Made by a program: the position numbers and the translations under genes
Notes under the pieces: model-generated
Told to the model about the DNA's origin: nothing
The model's database searches: none
What the model saw: the letters and a program-made list of their open reading frames with translations, nothing else
Source: an uncultured Acidobacteriaceae bacterium
GTDB lineage: Bacteria; Acidobacteriota; Terriglobia; Terriglobales; Acidobacteriaceae
Length of the DNA: 64,000 nucleotides
Direction: 5' to 3'
Assembly: GCA_903842065.1 (NCBI GenBank)
Contig: CAIMKZ010000063.1
Location: 82,771-146,770 of the forward strand
Shown here: positions 42,802 to 50,637 of the stretch, piece by piece
How the letters are laid out: each line of letters begins with the position of its first letter
How positions within the stretch are numbered: position 1 is the first letter of the stretch

Positions 42802-43656
42802 TTACTTCTTGTGCTGCTCGCGATCGCCCTTGAAGTCGGCAGCGATCTTGTCGAAGTTGTGGCGGCGCGCCGTCAACTGCACCGAGTACATCTCGGCCAG
42901 CACATGTACGCGCTCGTCGTCCTGAAGAGCGCGCTTCCACGGCCGGATGGCCAGCTCGTGAGTCATACGCCGCACCGAGCGCTCCGTCTTCATGATGTGC
43001 CGCGCGATCTCGTAGGAGCGCTCGACAATCTTCGCCTGCTCGACGATCTCGTGCACCAGGCCCCAATCGAGCGCCGTCTTGGCGTCGATCTTGGGCTCCA
43101 TGTAGGCCATGTAGGCCGCGCGCTTCGGTCCCACCGCCACACGATAGGCAAAGTTCATGCCGTCGCCCGGTACGATCGAGTGAGAGAAGTGCGCGTCGGA
43201 GAAGAAGAACTCCGGAACGGTCAGCGTGATGTCGCTCATCAGCGCGAACTCGTAGTGCTGCCCGATGCCGTTGATGGCCGCGATGGTCGGGATCTCGATG
43301 TCGTTGATGAAGTTCTCAACAAAGTTCATCGTGTCCGGAACGTTGCAGTCGTACTTGAGGTCCGGGCCGGGCGAGTCCTCAACCTCGTCGAACGAGGTGG
43401 GATCGCTGTGCTGGCAGAGCCAGTATGGATTCTGGCAGGTCAGGATCAGCACTTCGTTCTGTTTGTCGTGCCCGATAGCCGTCCAAAGATGCCCATAGGC
43501 GTGCTGGGTCTGGTAGCTCCACACCACCGGCCCGCCCTTCCAGTGCAGCCGCACCAGCAGGATGCCGTCCTCGGTGCGCTCCATGTAGGCAAAATCCTTG
43601 AACCGCTCTTTGTACTCCTCGAATGTTTCAACGTGAACCCATGGTTGCAGTGCCAT
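42802..43656 (-). CDS. crotonase-superfamily beta-diketone hydrolase (6-oxocamphor-hydrolase-like)
   Basis: 284 residues from the ATG at 43654-43656 (GAGGAGG ribosome site). The fold is crotonase (EVLILTCQNPYWL, IEIPTIAAINGIGQHYEF, IVPGDGMNFAYRVAVGPKRA, LDWGLVHEIV). In place of enoyl-CoA hydratase glutamates it carries His134, His156 and Asp165; from memory these line up with His122, His145 and Asp154 of Rhodococcus 6-oxocamphor hydrolase, with matching spacing (22/9 against 23/9) and the same HFxxSIVPGDG block. Those enzymes hydrolyse C-C bonds of cyclic 1,3-diketones by retro-Claisen reaction. Dihydrophloroglucinol is such a diketone, so ring opening in this pathway is the natural guess. 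Divergent from the transhydroxylase operon. Confidence 0.8.
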   Translation of the reverse strand: MALQPWVHVETFEEYKERFKDFAYMERTEDGILLVRLHWKGGPVVWSYQTQHAYGHLWTAIGHDKQNEVLILTCQNPYWLCQHSDPTSFDEVEDSPGPDLKYDCNVPDTMNFVENFINDIEIPTIAAINGIGQHYEFALMSDITLTVPEFFFSDAHFSHSIVPGDGMNFAYRVAVGPKRAAYMAYMEPKIDAKTALDWGLVHEIVEQAKIVERSYEIARHIMKTERSVRRMTHELAIRPWKRALQDDERVHVLAEMYSVQLTARRHNFDKIAADFKGDREQHKK

Positions 43657-44266
43657 TGTTGCTTCCTCCTCGAAGCGTAATTCGATGTTCGAGAAAACCG
43701 GCGGCCTCATGAATCCGTTCGTACAGCCTCGGGCTGTCTCTCCAGCGCGGACTTCACAAAGCCCGTCGCTGGAGGAATGCGCTTTCGCCGGTCATGAAAG
43801 CGCGGATTCCGAAAAAGTCTAGTTCTGTACTACCAATAACAAGAGGCATAGCGGAGATTGCCGAACATCATACCGTCGATCGCACAGACATCTTTCAACT
43901 GCACCTCGAACATCAACGCTATCTCCATTCGAATATTCAGCACCCGTGCGCATGGTGAGCTAGCCATGGACAAAACTGTCAGGCGCCGGCACAGGCAGTA
44001 CAGGCTCGATTTCGCAGCTTCGCAATATAGTTAGAGCCGGTAATTTTTGAGTCGATGGCGTAATTATACATTCCCCTAACTTAGCGCTAACGAAGAGCGC
44101 TCACCTCACGTGCAGGACTCGTGCGCTTTCTGGCGCGCACCGCAAGCATGCACTTATCGCCTTCAACGCCTCTCCCGCGCAGACGCACTTACGTGATCCG
44201 ATTCGGCGCGGCGCTGAGGGAGAGAGCGCCCACATAAAAGGAATGTCGCTTGACTGTCTTGGACAC
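43657..44266. other. long divergent regulatory region
   Basis: About 610 bp between the crotonase start and the promoter of the first transhydroxylase operon; no coding frame with a ribosome site. More AT-rich than the flanking genes. Presumably contains the minus-strand promoter for crotonase-iclR-pcaD. Confidence 0.5.
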
Positions 44267-44295
44267 TTGACAAGGCCAGAGCCATGGGTTATAAA
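44267..44295 (+). promoter_or_regulatory. sigma70-type promoter of the transhydroxylase operon
   Basis: TTGACA at 44267-44272, 17-bp spacer, TATAAA at 44290-44295; an almost ideal housekeeping promoter. Start of transcription would fall near 44302, about 120 bp before the coding start. Confidence 0.75.
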
Positions 44296-44308
44296 AATGG
44301 AGAATCAA

Positions 44309-44342
44309 ATTTAGAAATACGGAACTTTGATTTAGAAATACG
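44309..44342 (+). promoter_or_regulatory. two 13-bp direct repeats just downstream of the -10 box (candidate IclR operator)
   Basis: ATTTAGAAATACG occurs at 44309-44321 and again at 44330-44342, exactly 21 bp apart, and both are followed by one base and AAC. They cover the first ~40 transcribed bases, a position suited to repression. Confidence 0.65.
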
Positions 44343-44352
44343 CAACACTCTT

Positions 44353-44371
44353 AGGCGGCGTCTTAGCCGCC
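44353..44371 (+). other. leader hairpin before the first transhydroxylase gene
   Basis: AGGCGGC / GCCGCCT stem of 7 bp with loop GTCTTA-like sequence in the 5' leader, about 50 bp before the start codon. No poly-T follows. Confidence 0.45.
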
Positions 44372-44422
44372 TGACTTTGCGTAATCTTTCGAGCGAAGCA
44401 AATCCTGAGGCGGGGTATCGCG

Positions 44423-46954
44423 ATGAGTGAAGAGAAGATTTTGACCAGTTGTACGGTTGGTGGAGCCGTGCGCGTGCATGTCAAGGACGACAGGATCACC
44501 AAGATCCGCCCAATCGTATTTGACGAGAAAGACGCGCAGGCCTGGACTATCGAAGCCCGGGGCAAGAAGTTTTCCCCGCCCCGTCAGACCTCGATGGGTT
44601 CCTACATTTGCACGCAGAAGTCGCGGATCTATTCGGAGAAGCGCATCCAGTATCCGATGAAGCGCGTCGATTTCGATCCCAACGGCGAGCGCAACCAGCA
44701 GAACCGCGGCAAGAGCGGCTACGTGCGCATCAGCTGGGACGAGGCCTACGATCTGCTCGAGAGCGAGATCAAGCGCATCCACACTACGTACGGCAAGGCA
44801 GCCATCACGGCTTCGACCAGCTCGCACGCCGACTTCGGCCTGCTCCAGTACAAGATGGGCCCCTTTGGCCGCTTCTGGAACATGCTTGGCTACACGCAGC
44901 TGATGGACAACCCGGACAGCTGGGAAGGCTGGCACTGGGGCGCGACCCACACCTGGGGCTACTACTGGAAGCTCGGCATCAGCGACAACTTCGACATGCT
45001 CGAAGAGGCGCTGAAGCACACCGAGATGGTGCTCTTCTGGGGCGTCGACCCCAACACTTCAGCCGGCGGCTACAACGGCCAGGACGGCACTCGCTGGCGC
45101 TTGTGGTGCAAAGAGCTGGGCATGAAGATGATCTTCGTCGATCCGTGGTGCAACTTCACGGCCGGCACCTGGGCGGACAAGTGGATTGCTCCGCGCCCGG
45201 CCACCGACTGCGCCATGGCCGAAGCCATCGCTTACGTCTGGATCACCGAAGACACCTACGATCACTGGTTCGTCGAGAACAAGACGCAGGGCTTTGAGCA
45301 GTTCAAGCAGCACATTCTTGGCAACGAGAAGGACGGCTTTGCGCACACTCCGGAGTGGGCCGAGAAGGTCTGCGAAGTTCCGGCACGAGAGATTCGCGCG
45401 CTGGCACGCGAGTGGGCACGCAAGAAGACCATGCTGGCCACGGCCTCCATCTACGGCGTATCCGGCGCATGCCGCCAGCCCTACGCCACGGAGTGGGCCC
45501 GCCTGATGGTTCTGCTGCTGGCCATGAAGGGCCTGGGCAAGGACGGCTGCAACACCTGGGGCGGCGCTTCGATGGCGCCTCCGATGGACATGAGCTTCCG
45601 CATGTTCGGTTACTCCGACAACGGCTGGGATACCTTCGGCCTCGTTGCCAAGGAGACGGCCAAGAACTCGGTGCGCCAGAAGACCTACCGTCTGCTGCTG
45701 CCCGAGTGCGTCATGAACGACAAGACCGAGTGGATCGGCGAAGGCTTCTGCGGCAACTCGCTTGAGCAACAGCTTACCCAGCAGGTCTGTCCGCTGCCCA
45801 AGGAACAGGGTGGCGCGCCCATCAAGATGATCTACCGCCAGGGTGGATCGTACATCTCCACGATGACCGATACCAACCGCTGGCCGCGCATGTTCCAGCA
45901 CAAGAATCTCGAGTTCTTCGTCACCTCCGACATTCACTGGCAGTCCGAGACCAAGTTCGCCGATCTGGTTCTTCCGGTCTGTACCGGTCTGGAGCGCGAA
46001 GACATCTGCGAGCTGGGTGCACCGGGCGGATACGGCGCCAACGACATGGGCGCAAACTTCCGCGTCATCATCTACATGAAGAAGTGCATCGAGCCCCTCT
46101 TCGAATCCAAGACCGACTACGAGATCTACTGCGAGCTGTCCAAGCGCCTCGGCTTCCACGACCGCTTTACCGAGGGCAACGACATTCACACCTGGATCCG
46201 CAAGATCTTCGACAAGTCCTCGATGCCCGAGCACATCACCTTCGAGGAGTTCAAGGAGAAGGGCTACTTTGTGGTGCCTCCTCCGAAGCCGGACTTCAAG
46301 CGCGCCGTGTCGAACAAGTGGTACTACGAGGATCGCGAAGTCGATGTGGCCGATCACAAGAACCCGCACAAGGGAACCGCGAAGGCCAAGTTGATGGGAA
46401 CGCCCTCGGGCAAGATCGAGTTTGTTTCGACCTTCCTCGCCGAGCACTTCCCCGACGACAAGGAGCGGCCGGTCATGCCGGGCTTCATCGAACCCTGGGA
46501 AGGCAAGTACGGTCCCGAGGCGGCAAAGTATCCGCTGGTGATGATGACGCCGCACATGCGCTTCAGCTATCACACGCACTACGACAACAAGACGCCGTGG
46601 CTCGATGAGATTCCGGCGCACCGCATCATGAAGGACGGCTACGCTTACTGGCCGGTCCGCATCCACGAGCAGGATGCGCGCCCGCGCGGCATCAAGCACG
46701 GCGACCTGGTCAAGGTGTACAACGACCGCGGCGGAGTGATCCACGTGGCATGGGTCACCGAGCGCATGAAGCCGGGCAACATCCTCTCCTATCAGGCCAG
46801 CGCCAAGTACGATCCGATCGAACCCGGCAAGGCCGGCAGCATCGATCGCGGCGGCTGCGTCAACCTGCTCACGCCGGCCCGGATGGTTTCAAAGAACGCG
46901 CCTGGAATGGCCTGCAACTCGGTCAGTGTCGAAATCGAACGGTGGGAGGCCTAA
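44423..46954 (+). CDS. transhydroxylase-type molybdopterin oxidoreductase, large subunit (copy 1)
   Basis: 843 residues, MSEEKILTSCTVGGAVRVHV at the start, no signal peptide. No N-terminal CX2CX3C iron-sulfur motif, as in the pyrogallol-phloroglucinol transhydroxylase alpha subunit. Residues His135 (in TSSHADFG), Asp165 and Ser166 (in NPDSWEGW) match TH His144, Asp174 and Mo-ligand Ser175 with a constant offset of 9; Tyr397 in MFGYSDNGWD is close to TH Tyr404. MGD-binding blocks (LFWGVDPNTS, WIAPRPATDCAMAEAIAYVW, MGTPSGKIEFVS, GDLVKVYNDRGGV) are complete. Moves or adds/removes hydroxyl groups on polyhydroxybenzenes. Followed by its Fe-S subunit one base after the stop. Exact substrate is unknown. 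Confidence 0.87.
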   Translation: MSEEKILTSCTVGGAVRVHVKDDRITKIRPIVFDEKDAQAWTIEARGKKFSPPRQTSMGSYICTQKSRIYSEKRIQYPMKRVDFDPNGERNQQNRGKSGYVRISWDEAYDLLESEIKRIHTTYGKAAITASTSSHADFGLLQYKMGPFGRFWNMLGYTQLMDNPDSWEGWHWGATHTWGYYWKLGISDNFDMLEEALKHTEMVLFWGVDPNTSAGGYNGQDGTRWRLWCKELGMKMIFVDPWCNFTAGTWADKWIAPRPATDCAMAEAIAYVWITEDTYDHWFVENKTQGFEQFKQHILGNEKDGFAHTPEWAEKVCEVPAREIRALAREWARKKTMLATASIYGVSGACRQPYATEWARLMVLLLAMKGLGKDGCNTWGGASMAPPMDMSFRMFGYSDNGWDTFGLVAKETAKNSVRQKTYRLLLPECVMNDKTEWIGEGFCGNSLEQQLTQQVCPLPKEQGGAPIKMIYRQGGSYISTMTDTNRWPRMFQHKNLEFFVTSDIHWQSETKFADLVLPVCTGLEREDICELGAPGGYGANDMGANFRVIIYMKKCIEPLFESKTDYEIYCELSKRLGFHDRFTEGNDIHTWIRKIFDKSSMPEHITFEEFKEKGYFVVPPPKPDFKRAVSNKWYYEDREVDVADHKNPHKGTAKAKLMGTPSGKIEFVSTFLAEHFPDDKERPVMPGFIEPWEGKYGPEAAKYPLVMMTPHMRFSYHTHYDNKTPWLDEIPAHRIMKDGYAYWPVRIHEQDARPRGIKHGDLVKVYNDRGGVIHVAWVTERMKPGNILSYQASAKYDPIEPGKAGSIDRGGCVNLLTPARMVSKNAPGMACNSVSVEIERWEA

Positions 46955-46955
46955 C

Positions 46956-47789
46956 ATGGCGAAGAATTATGGGATGGTAATCGATGTTGCAAAGTGTACG
47001 GGCTGCTACGCCTGCTTCCTCGCCTGCAAGGACGAGAACGCCGGCGAAGAGCATCCCGGTTACACGGCAGCGCCGCCAATGACCGGCCAGCACTGGATCA
47101 ACCTCATTGAGGTGGAGCGGGGCACGTTCCCCAAGGTCAAGCACAACCACATTCCCGTTACCTGCGCGCAGTGCGACAACCCCGCCTGCATCGACAGCGC
47201 GGAGAACGGCGCGGTTTACAAGCGCGAGGACGGCATCGTCATCATCGATCCCGTCAAGGCAGTCGGCCAGAAGCAGATTGTCAACTCCTGCCCCTATCGC
47301 GTCATCTTCTGGAACGAAGAGAAGCAGCTCGCGCAGAAGTGCGACGGGTGCGCGCACCTGCTCGACAAGGGCTACAAAGAGCCGCGTTGCGTCGAGATGT
47401 GCCCCACCAGCGCACTCCTCTTTGGCGATCTCAACGACCCCAAGAGCGCAGTCTCGCAGGTTGTAGCAGCTCAAAAGCCCTACGCGCGTACTCCCGAGTA
47501 CGATCTGGGAGACAAGGTCCTCTATCTCAACATTCCGCGCAAGTTTGTTGCCGGTGCTGTTGTTTACAAGGACAGCGACCAGTGCGCCGAGAACGTCACC
47601 GTCACCATCAAGGGCGAGGGCGTAGATCAGAGCTACAAGACCGACATCTTCGGCGACTTCTGGTTTGAAGAGCTGAAGTCGAAGGCAGACTACACGGTGG
47701 AGATCGCTGAGCCCGGCTACAAGAAGATCAGCCTCAAGGTGCGCACCAACACCGACGTCAACCTCGGGAACCTGTTCCTCGAGAAGTAG
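46956..47789 (+). CDS. transhydroxylase-type Fe-S small subunit (copy 1)
   Basis: 277 residues from the ATG at 46956, GGGAGG 6 nt upstream. Three [4Fe-4S] sites are implied by CTGCYACFLACKDE, CAQCDNPACID, NSCPYRVIFW and KCDGCAHLLDKGYKEPRCVE followed by MCPTSAL. After residue ~205 a carboxypeptidase-regulatory/transthyretin-like beta-sandwich follows (VTVTIKGEGVD, TDIFGDFWFEELKSKADYTV, ISLKVRTNTDVNLGNLFL), matching the third domain of the TH beta subunit (~274 residues). Pairs with the large subunit before it. No membrane anchor. A bipartite repeat lies between this gene and the next one. Confidence 0.9.
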   Translation: MAKNYGMVIDVAKCTGCYACFLACKDENAGEEHPGYTAAPPMTGQHWINLIEVERGTFPKVKHNHIPVTCAQCDNPACIDSAENGAVYKREDGIVIIDPVKAVGQKQIVNSCPYRVIFWNEEKQLAQKCDGCAHLLDKGYKEPRCVEMCPTSALLFGDLNDPKSAVSQVVAAQKPYARTPEYDLGDKVLYLNIPRKFVAGAVVYKDSDQCAENVTVTIKGEGVDQSYKTDIFGDFWFEELKSKADYTVEIAEPGYKKISLKVRTNTDVNLGNLFLEK

Positions 47790-47820
47790 TCCGAACTGGC
47801 GCTGTGAAAGCAATCAGCTT

Positions 47821-47895
47821 TGAAAGGGCACGGCTTTAGCCGTGCCATTCAAAGCCAGGAAAACACAATCGGGGCTTTAGCCCCCGGGGGAGCGG
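47821..47895. repeat. bipartite hairpin repeat, copy 2
   Basis: GGCACGGCTTTAGCCGTGCC hairpin, ~28 bp, then GGGGCTTTAGCCCCCG and GGGGGA; lies between the first transhydroxylase pair and the HMGCS-like gene. Confidence 0.7.
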
Positions 47896-47940
47896 ATTAC
47901 ATAGCTCCCGAGCGGTTGAGCAAGAAAGGTTACTCCGCAC

Positions 47941-49368
47941 ATGGCCGGCATCGTATCTTTCGGCGTGCACATCCCGGTTTACCGTCTCACCAGGGCGGCG
48001 ATCGGTCAGAGTTGGGAGTCGCGCGGCCCTCAGGGCGAGCGCGCTGTTGCCAACTACGACGAAGACTCGCTCACGATGGCGGTTGCGGCAGCAAGAAATT
48101 GCCTCAAGCGCGCGGTGGGCAGCAAGGTGGGAGCGGTTTACTTTGCCACCACTACTGCTCCATATCTTGAGAAGCAGAGCGCGGCGCTCATCGCGGCCGT
48201 TCTCTCGCTCGCTGAAGACACGCAGACGCTGGACTTCACAAACAGTCTCCGTTGCGGCACCGGCGCGCTGGGCGCGGCCATCAACGCCGTCAACTCGGGC
48301 GCTGTCGATACGGTTCTCGTTTGTGCAGCCGATATGCGCGTCTTTGCTCCCAAGAGCGCCCAGGAGATGACCTCGGGCGACGGCGCTGTTGCATTCCTCA
48401 TCGGTAAAGCGGATCTCATCGCCGAGATCGAATGGTTTGATTCCTATTCCGACGAAATTCAGGATGTGTGGCGCATCGAAGGTGAAAAATTCCTGCGCAC
48501 CGCCGAAGAGCGTTTTGTGCAGGATCTGGGCTACGCCCGCGTCGTGCGCAACGCCGCATCGAAATCCCTCAAGAAGCACGCGGCGGCTCCTGATACCTTC
48601 GCCAAGTTCTGCTCGAACTTCACCGATCCCAAGTCCATCGGTCGTCTCTCTGCCAAGCTCGGCTTTAACCCCGAGACGCAGCTTCAGGCCGAGTTGAACC
48701 AGAGCATCGGAGACACCGGCGCGGCCATGTCGCTGATGAATCTGGCGCAGGCACTTGAGAACGTGACGCCGAGCCAATCGATTCTCGTCGCCTCTTACGG
48801 CAACGGCTGCGATGTGATCTCGATTCGCGCGACCGACAAGCTCGCATCCCTGCTCGCTATCCGCAAGGTCGCCGATCAGGTCGCGCAGAAGATCATGGTG
48901 TCGAGCTACAACAAGTACCTCATCTGGCGCGGACTCATTGAAGTGGCGCAGACGCCGCGGCCTCCGCTGGTCGAGCGCCAGCCCACGCCGCCCGCGCAGT
49001 GGCGCGAGATCAAGGGCGAGCTGGTCCTCAACGGCACCAAATGCAAGGAGTGCGGAACCGCGCAGTATCCGCCCCAGCGCGTCTGCATGTCGTGCAAGGT
49101 TAAAGACAAGATGGACCGCTACAACTTCAGCCAGGTCCCAGCCAAGGTCACCACCTTCTCGCACGACTACATCATGGAGACTCTCGACTCTCCGGTTACC
49201 ACTACGGTTGTTGACTTCGAGGGTGGCGGTCGCATGATCTGCGATATGACCGACCGCGATATCAAGGAAGTGGTCGTCGGCATGGATCTGGAGATGACCT
49301 TCCGCAAGCTCTATACGGTAGGCGGCATCCACAACTACTGGTGGAAGTGCACGCCGGTGCGAAAGTAG
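47941..49368 (+). CDS. HMG-CoA-synthase-like acyltransferase fused to a C-terminal DUF35 (Zn-ribbon/OB-fold) domain
   Basis: 475 residues. Residues 1-340 are a thiolase-fold HMG-CoA-synthase-like protein (MAGIVSFGVHIPVYRLTRAA start as in archaeal HMGCS; catalytic Cys105 in SLRCGTGALGAAINAV; EMTSGDGAVAFLIG; SYGNGCDVISIRAT). Residues ~350-475 are a DUF35 domain: zinc ribbon C368-x2-C371-x10-C382-x2-C385, then the OB fold (AKVTTFSHDYIMETLDSPVTT, GMDLEMTFRKLY). In archaea thiolase, HMGCS and DUF35 are separate chains in one complex; here two are fused and the thiolase gene is next, 10 bp on. In this catabolic setting it may cleave or form a branched or beta-keto acyl-CoA rather than make mevalonate precursors. 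Confidence 0.87.
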   Translation: MAGIVSFGVHIPVYRLTRAAIGQSWESRGPQGERAVANYDEDSLTMAVAAARNCLKRAVGSKVGAVYFATTTAPYLEKQSAALIAAVLSLAEDTQTLDFTNSLRCGTGALGAAINAVNSGAVDTVLVCAADMRVFAPKSAQEMTSGDGAVAFLIGKADLIAEIEWFDSYSDEIQDVWRIEGEKFLRTAEERFVQDLGYARVVRNAASKSLKKHAAAPDTFAKFCSNFTDPKSIGRLSAKLGFNPETQLQAELNQSIGDTGAAMSLMNLAQALENVTPSQSILVASYGNGCDVISIRATDKLASLLAIRKVADQVAQKIMVSSYNKYLIWRGLIEVAQTPRPPLVERQPTPPAQWREIKGELVLNGTKCKECGTAQYPPQRVCMSCKVKDKMDRYNFSQVPAKVTTFSHDYIMETLDSPVTTTVVDFEGGGRMICDMTDRDIKEVVVGMDLEMTFRKLYTVGGIHNYWWKCTPVRK

Positions 49369-49378
49369 GAACCCGAGC

Positions 49379-50560
49379 ATGGAAAGCATCAAGAATAAAG
49401 TCGCTATCGTCGGAATGGGCTGCGTCAGGTTCGGTGAGAACTTCGACAAGAGCATCGACGACATGTTGATCGATGCTGCCTACGAGGCCTACGAGGACGC
49501 CGGCATCGATCCAAAGGATATTCAAGCGGCATGGTTCGGCAATCTGTGGGCCGGCCACACCGGCCAGATTTTGGCCACGCCCTTGAAGCTCTCTTACATT
49601 CCGGTCACGCACACTGAGAACGCCTGCGCCACCGGCTCTGAGGCTCTGCGCGGCGCTTGCTACGCGGTTGCCGCCGGAGCCTGCGACATCGCGCTCGCCA
49701 TCGGCGTCGAAAAGCTCAAGGACACCGGCTTCATGGGCCTTCCGCAGACGCGGCCCAACGCCACGTGGAGCTATCGCCTCTCGTCGATGACCGCGCCGGC
49801 CGGCTTTGCGCTCATGGCCACACGCTACTTTGCAAAGAACAACCTCAGCATTGAAGAGGGCAAGAAGCTGCTGGCGCAGATCGCCGTGAAGAACCACGCC
49901 AACGGCGCGCTCTGCCCCAAGGCCCAGTTCCAGAAAGAGATCACGATGGAGATGGCTCTCAAAGCGCCGATGATCTCCTCGCCGCTCTCGCTCTTTGACT
50001 GCTGCCCGGTCTCAGACGGTGCAGCCGCAGCCATCGTGGTCCGCGCCGACTGGGCAAAGAAGTTCCGTCCCGATCCGATCTATGTGAAGGCGCTTCAGAT
50101 ATCGCAGGGCCCCCGCGAAGGCTTCATGAGCCAGGCTTACGACTACGCGCACGTGGAAGAGACGCGTCGCGCCGGAGCAGCCGCCTATGCAGAAGCTGGC
50201 ATCAAGGACCCTGCCACGGAAATCAGTTGCGCCGAAGTGCACGACTGCTTCACCATCACCGAGCTGACCATCATGGAAGACCTCCAGTTCAGCAAGGAAG
50301 GCAAGGCTCCTGAGGACATCGCGGCCGGCCGCTATGCGCTCAAGGGCGATTTGCCCGTGAATACTGACGGCGGACTCAAATGCTTTGGACATCCCATCGG
50401 CGCAACCGGTCTGCGCATGATGTACGAGGTCTACAAACAGTTGCAGGGCAAGGCTGAGAAGCGGCAGATCGTGAATCCGCGCATCGGTCTTACGCACAAC
50501 CAGGGTGGAGAGCCCGGTGCGGCGGTGGTGAGTGTAGCCATCGTGGGTAACGAATTGTAA
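49379..50560 (+). CDS. SCP-x-type thiolase / acetyl-CoA acetyltransferase
   Basis: 393 residues. Nucleophile Cys83 in TENACATGSEALRGA, the His region in VHDCFTITELTIMED, and GGLKCFGHPIGATGLRM with the second catalytic Cys/His pair. YAFEDAG-like and SMTAPAGFALMATRYF blocks match the SCP-x/archaeal thiolase group whose activity depends on a DUF35 partner. Cleaves a 3-oxoacyl-CoA with CoA, e.g. acetoacetyl-CoA or a 3,5-dioxohexanoyl-CoA, or runs in reverse. Gene spacing of 10 bp after the HMGCS-DUF35 gene indicates one operon and probably one complex. GTAGGAACC provides a ribosome site. Confidence 0.88.
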   Translation: MESIKNKVAIVGMGCVRFGENFDKSIDDMLIDAAYEAYEDAGIDPKDIQAAWFGNLWAGHTGQILATPLKLSYIPVTHTENACATGSEALRGACYAVAAGACDIALAIGVEKLKDTGFMGLPQTRPNATWSYRLSSMTAPAGFALMATRYFAKNNLSIEEGKKLLAQIAVKNHANGALCPKAQFQKEITMEMALKAPMISSPLSLFDCCPVSDGAAAAIVVRADWAKKFRPDPIYVKALQISQGPREGFMSQAYDYAHVEETRRAGAAAYAEAGIKDPATEISCAEVHDCFTITELTIMEDLQFSKEGKAPEDIAAGRYALKGDLPVNTDGGLKCFGHPIGATGLRMMYEVYKQLQGKAEKRQIVNPRIGLTHNQGGEPGAAVVSVAIVGNEL

Positions 50561-50637
50561 TTGGCAAACAGCTGCCGCAAGCGGCTATCAGATTTTCAAA
50601 CGAGTACGAGATCAAGCAACGAAGGGTGATTCCCGGT

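Noticed and set aside
43657..44422. A molybdenum-cofactor riboswitch in the leader of the first transhydroxylase operon
   Set aside because: Only a 7-bp hairpin is visible; the multi-stem layout of the Moco riboswitch could not be drawn.
45059..46744. A 561-codon minus-strand frame opposite transhydroxylase copy 1 (and a similar one at 50653-52299)
   Set aside because: Same composition effect; the two antisense frames resemble each other only because the sense genes are paralogues.
47836..49464. A 542-codon minus-strand frame opposite the HMGCS-DUF35 gene
   Set aside because: No ribosome site and no family signature, while the sense gene has catalytic Cys and zinc-ribbon motifs.
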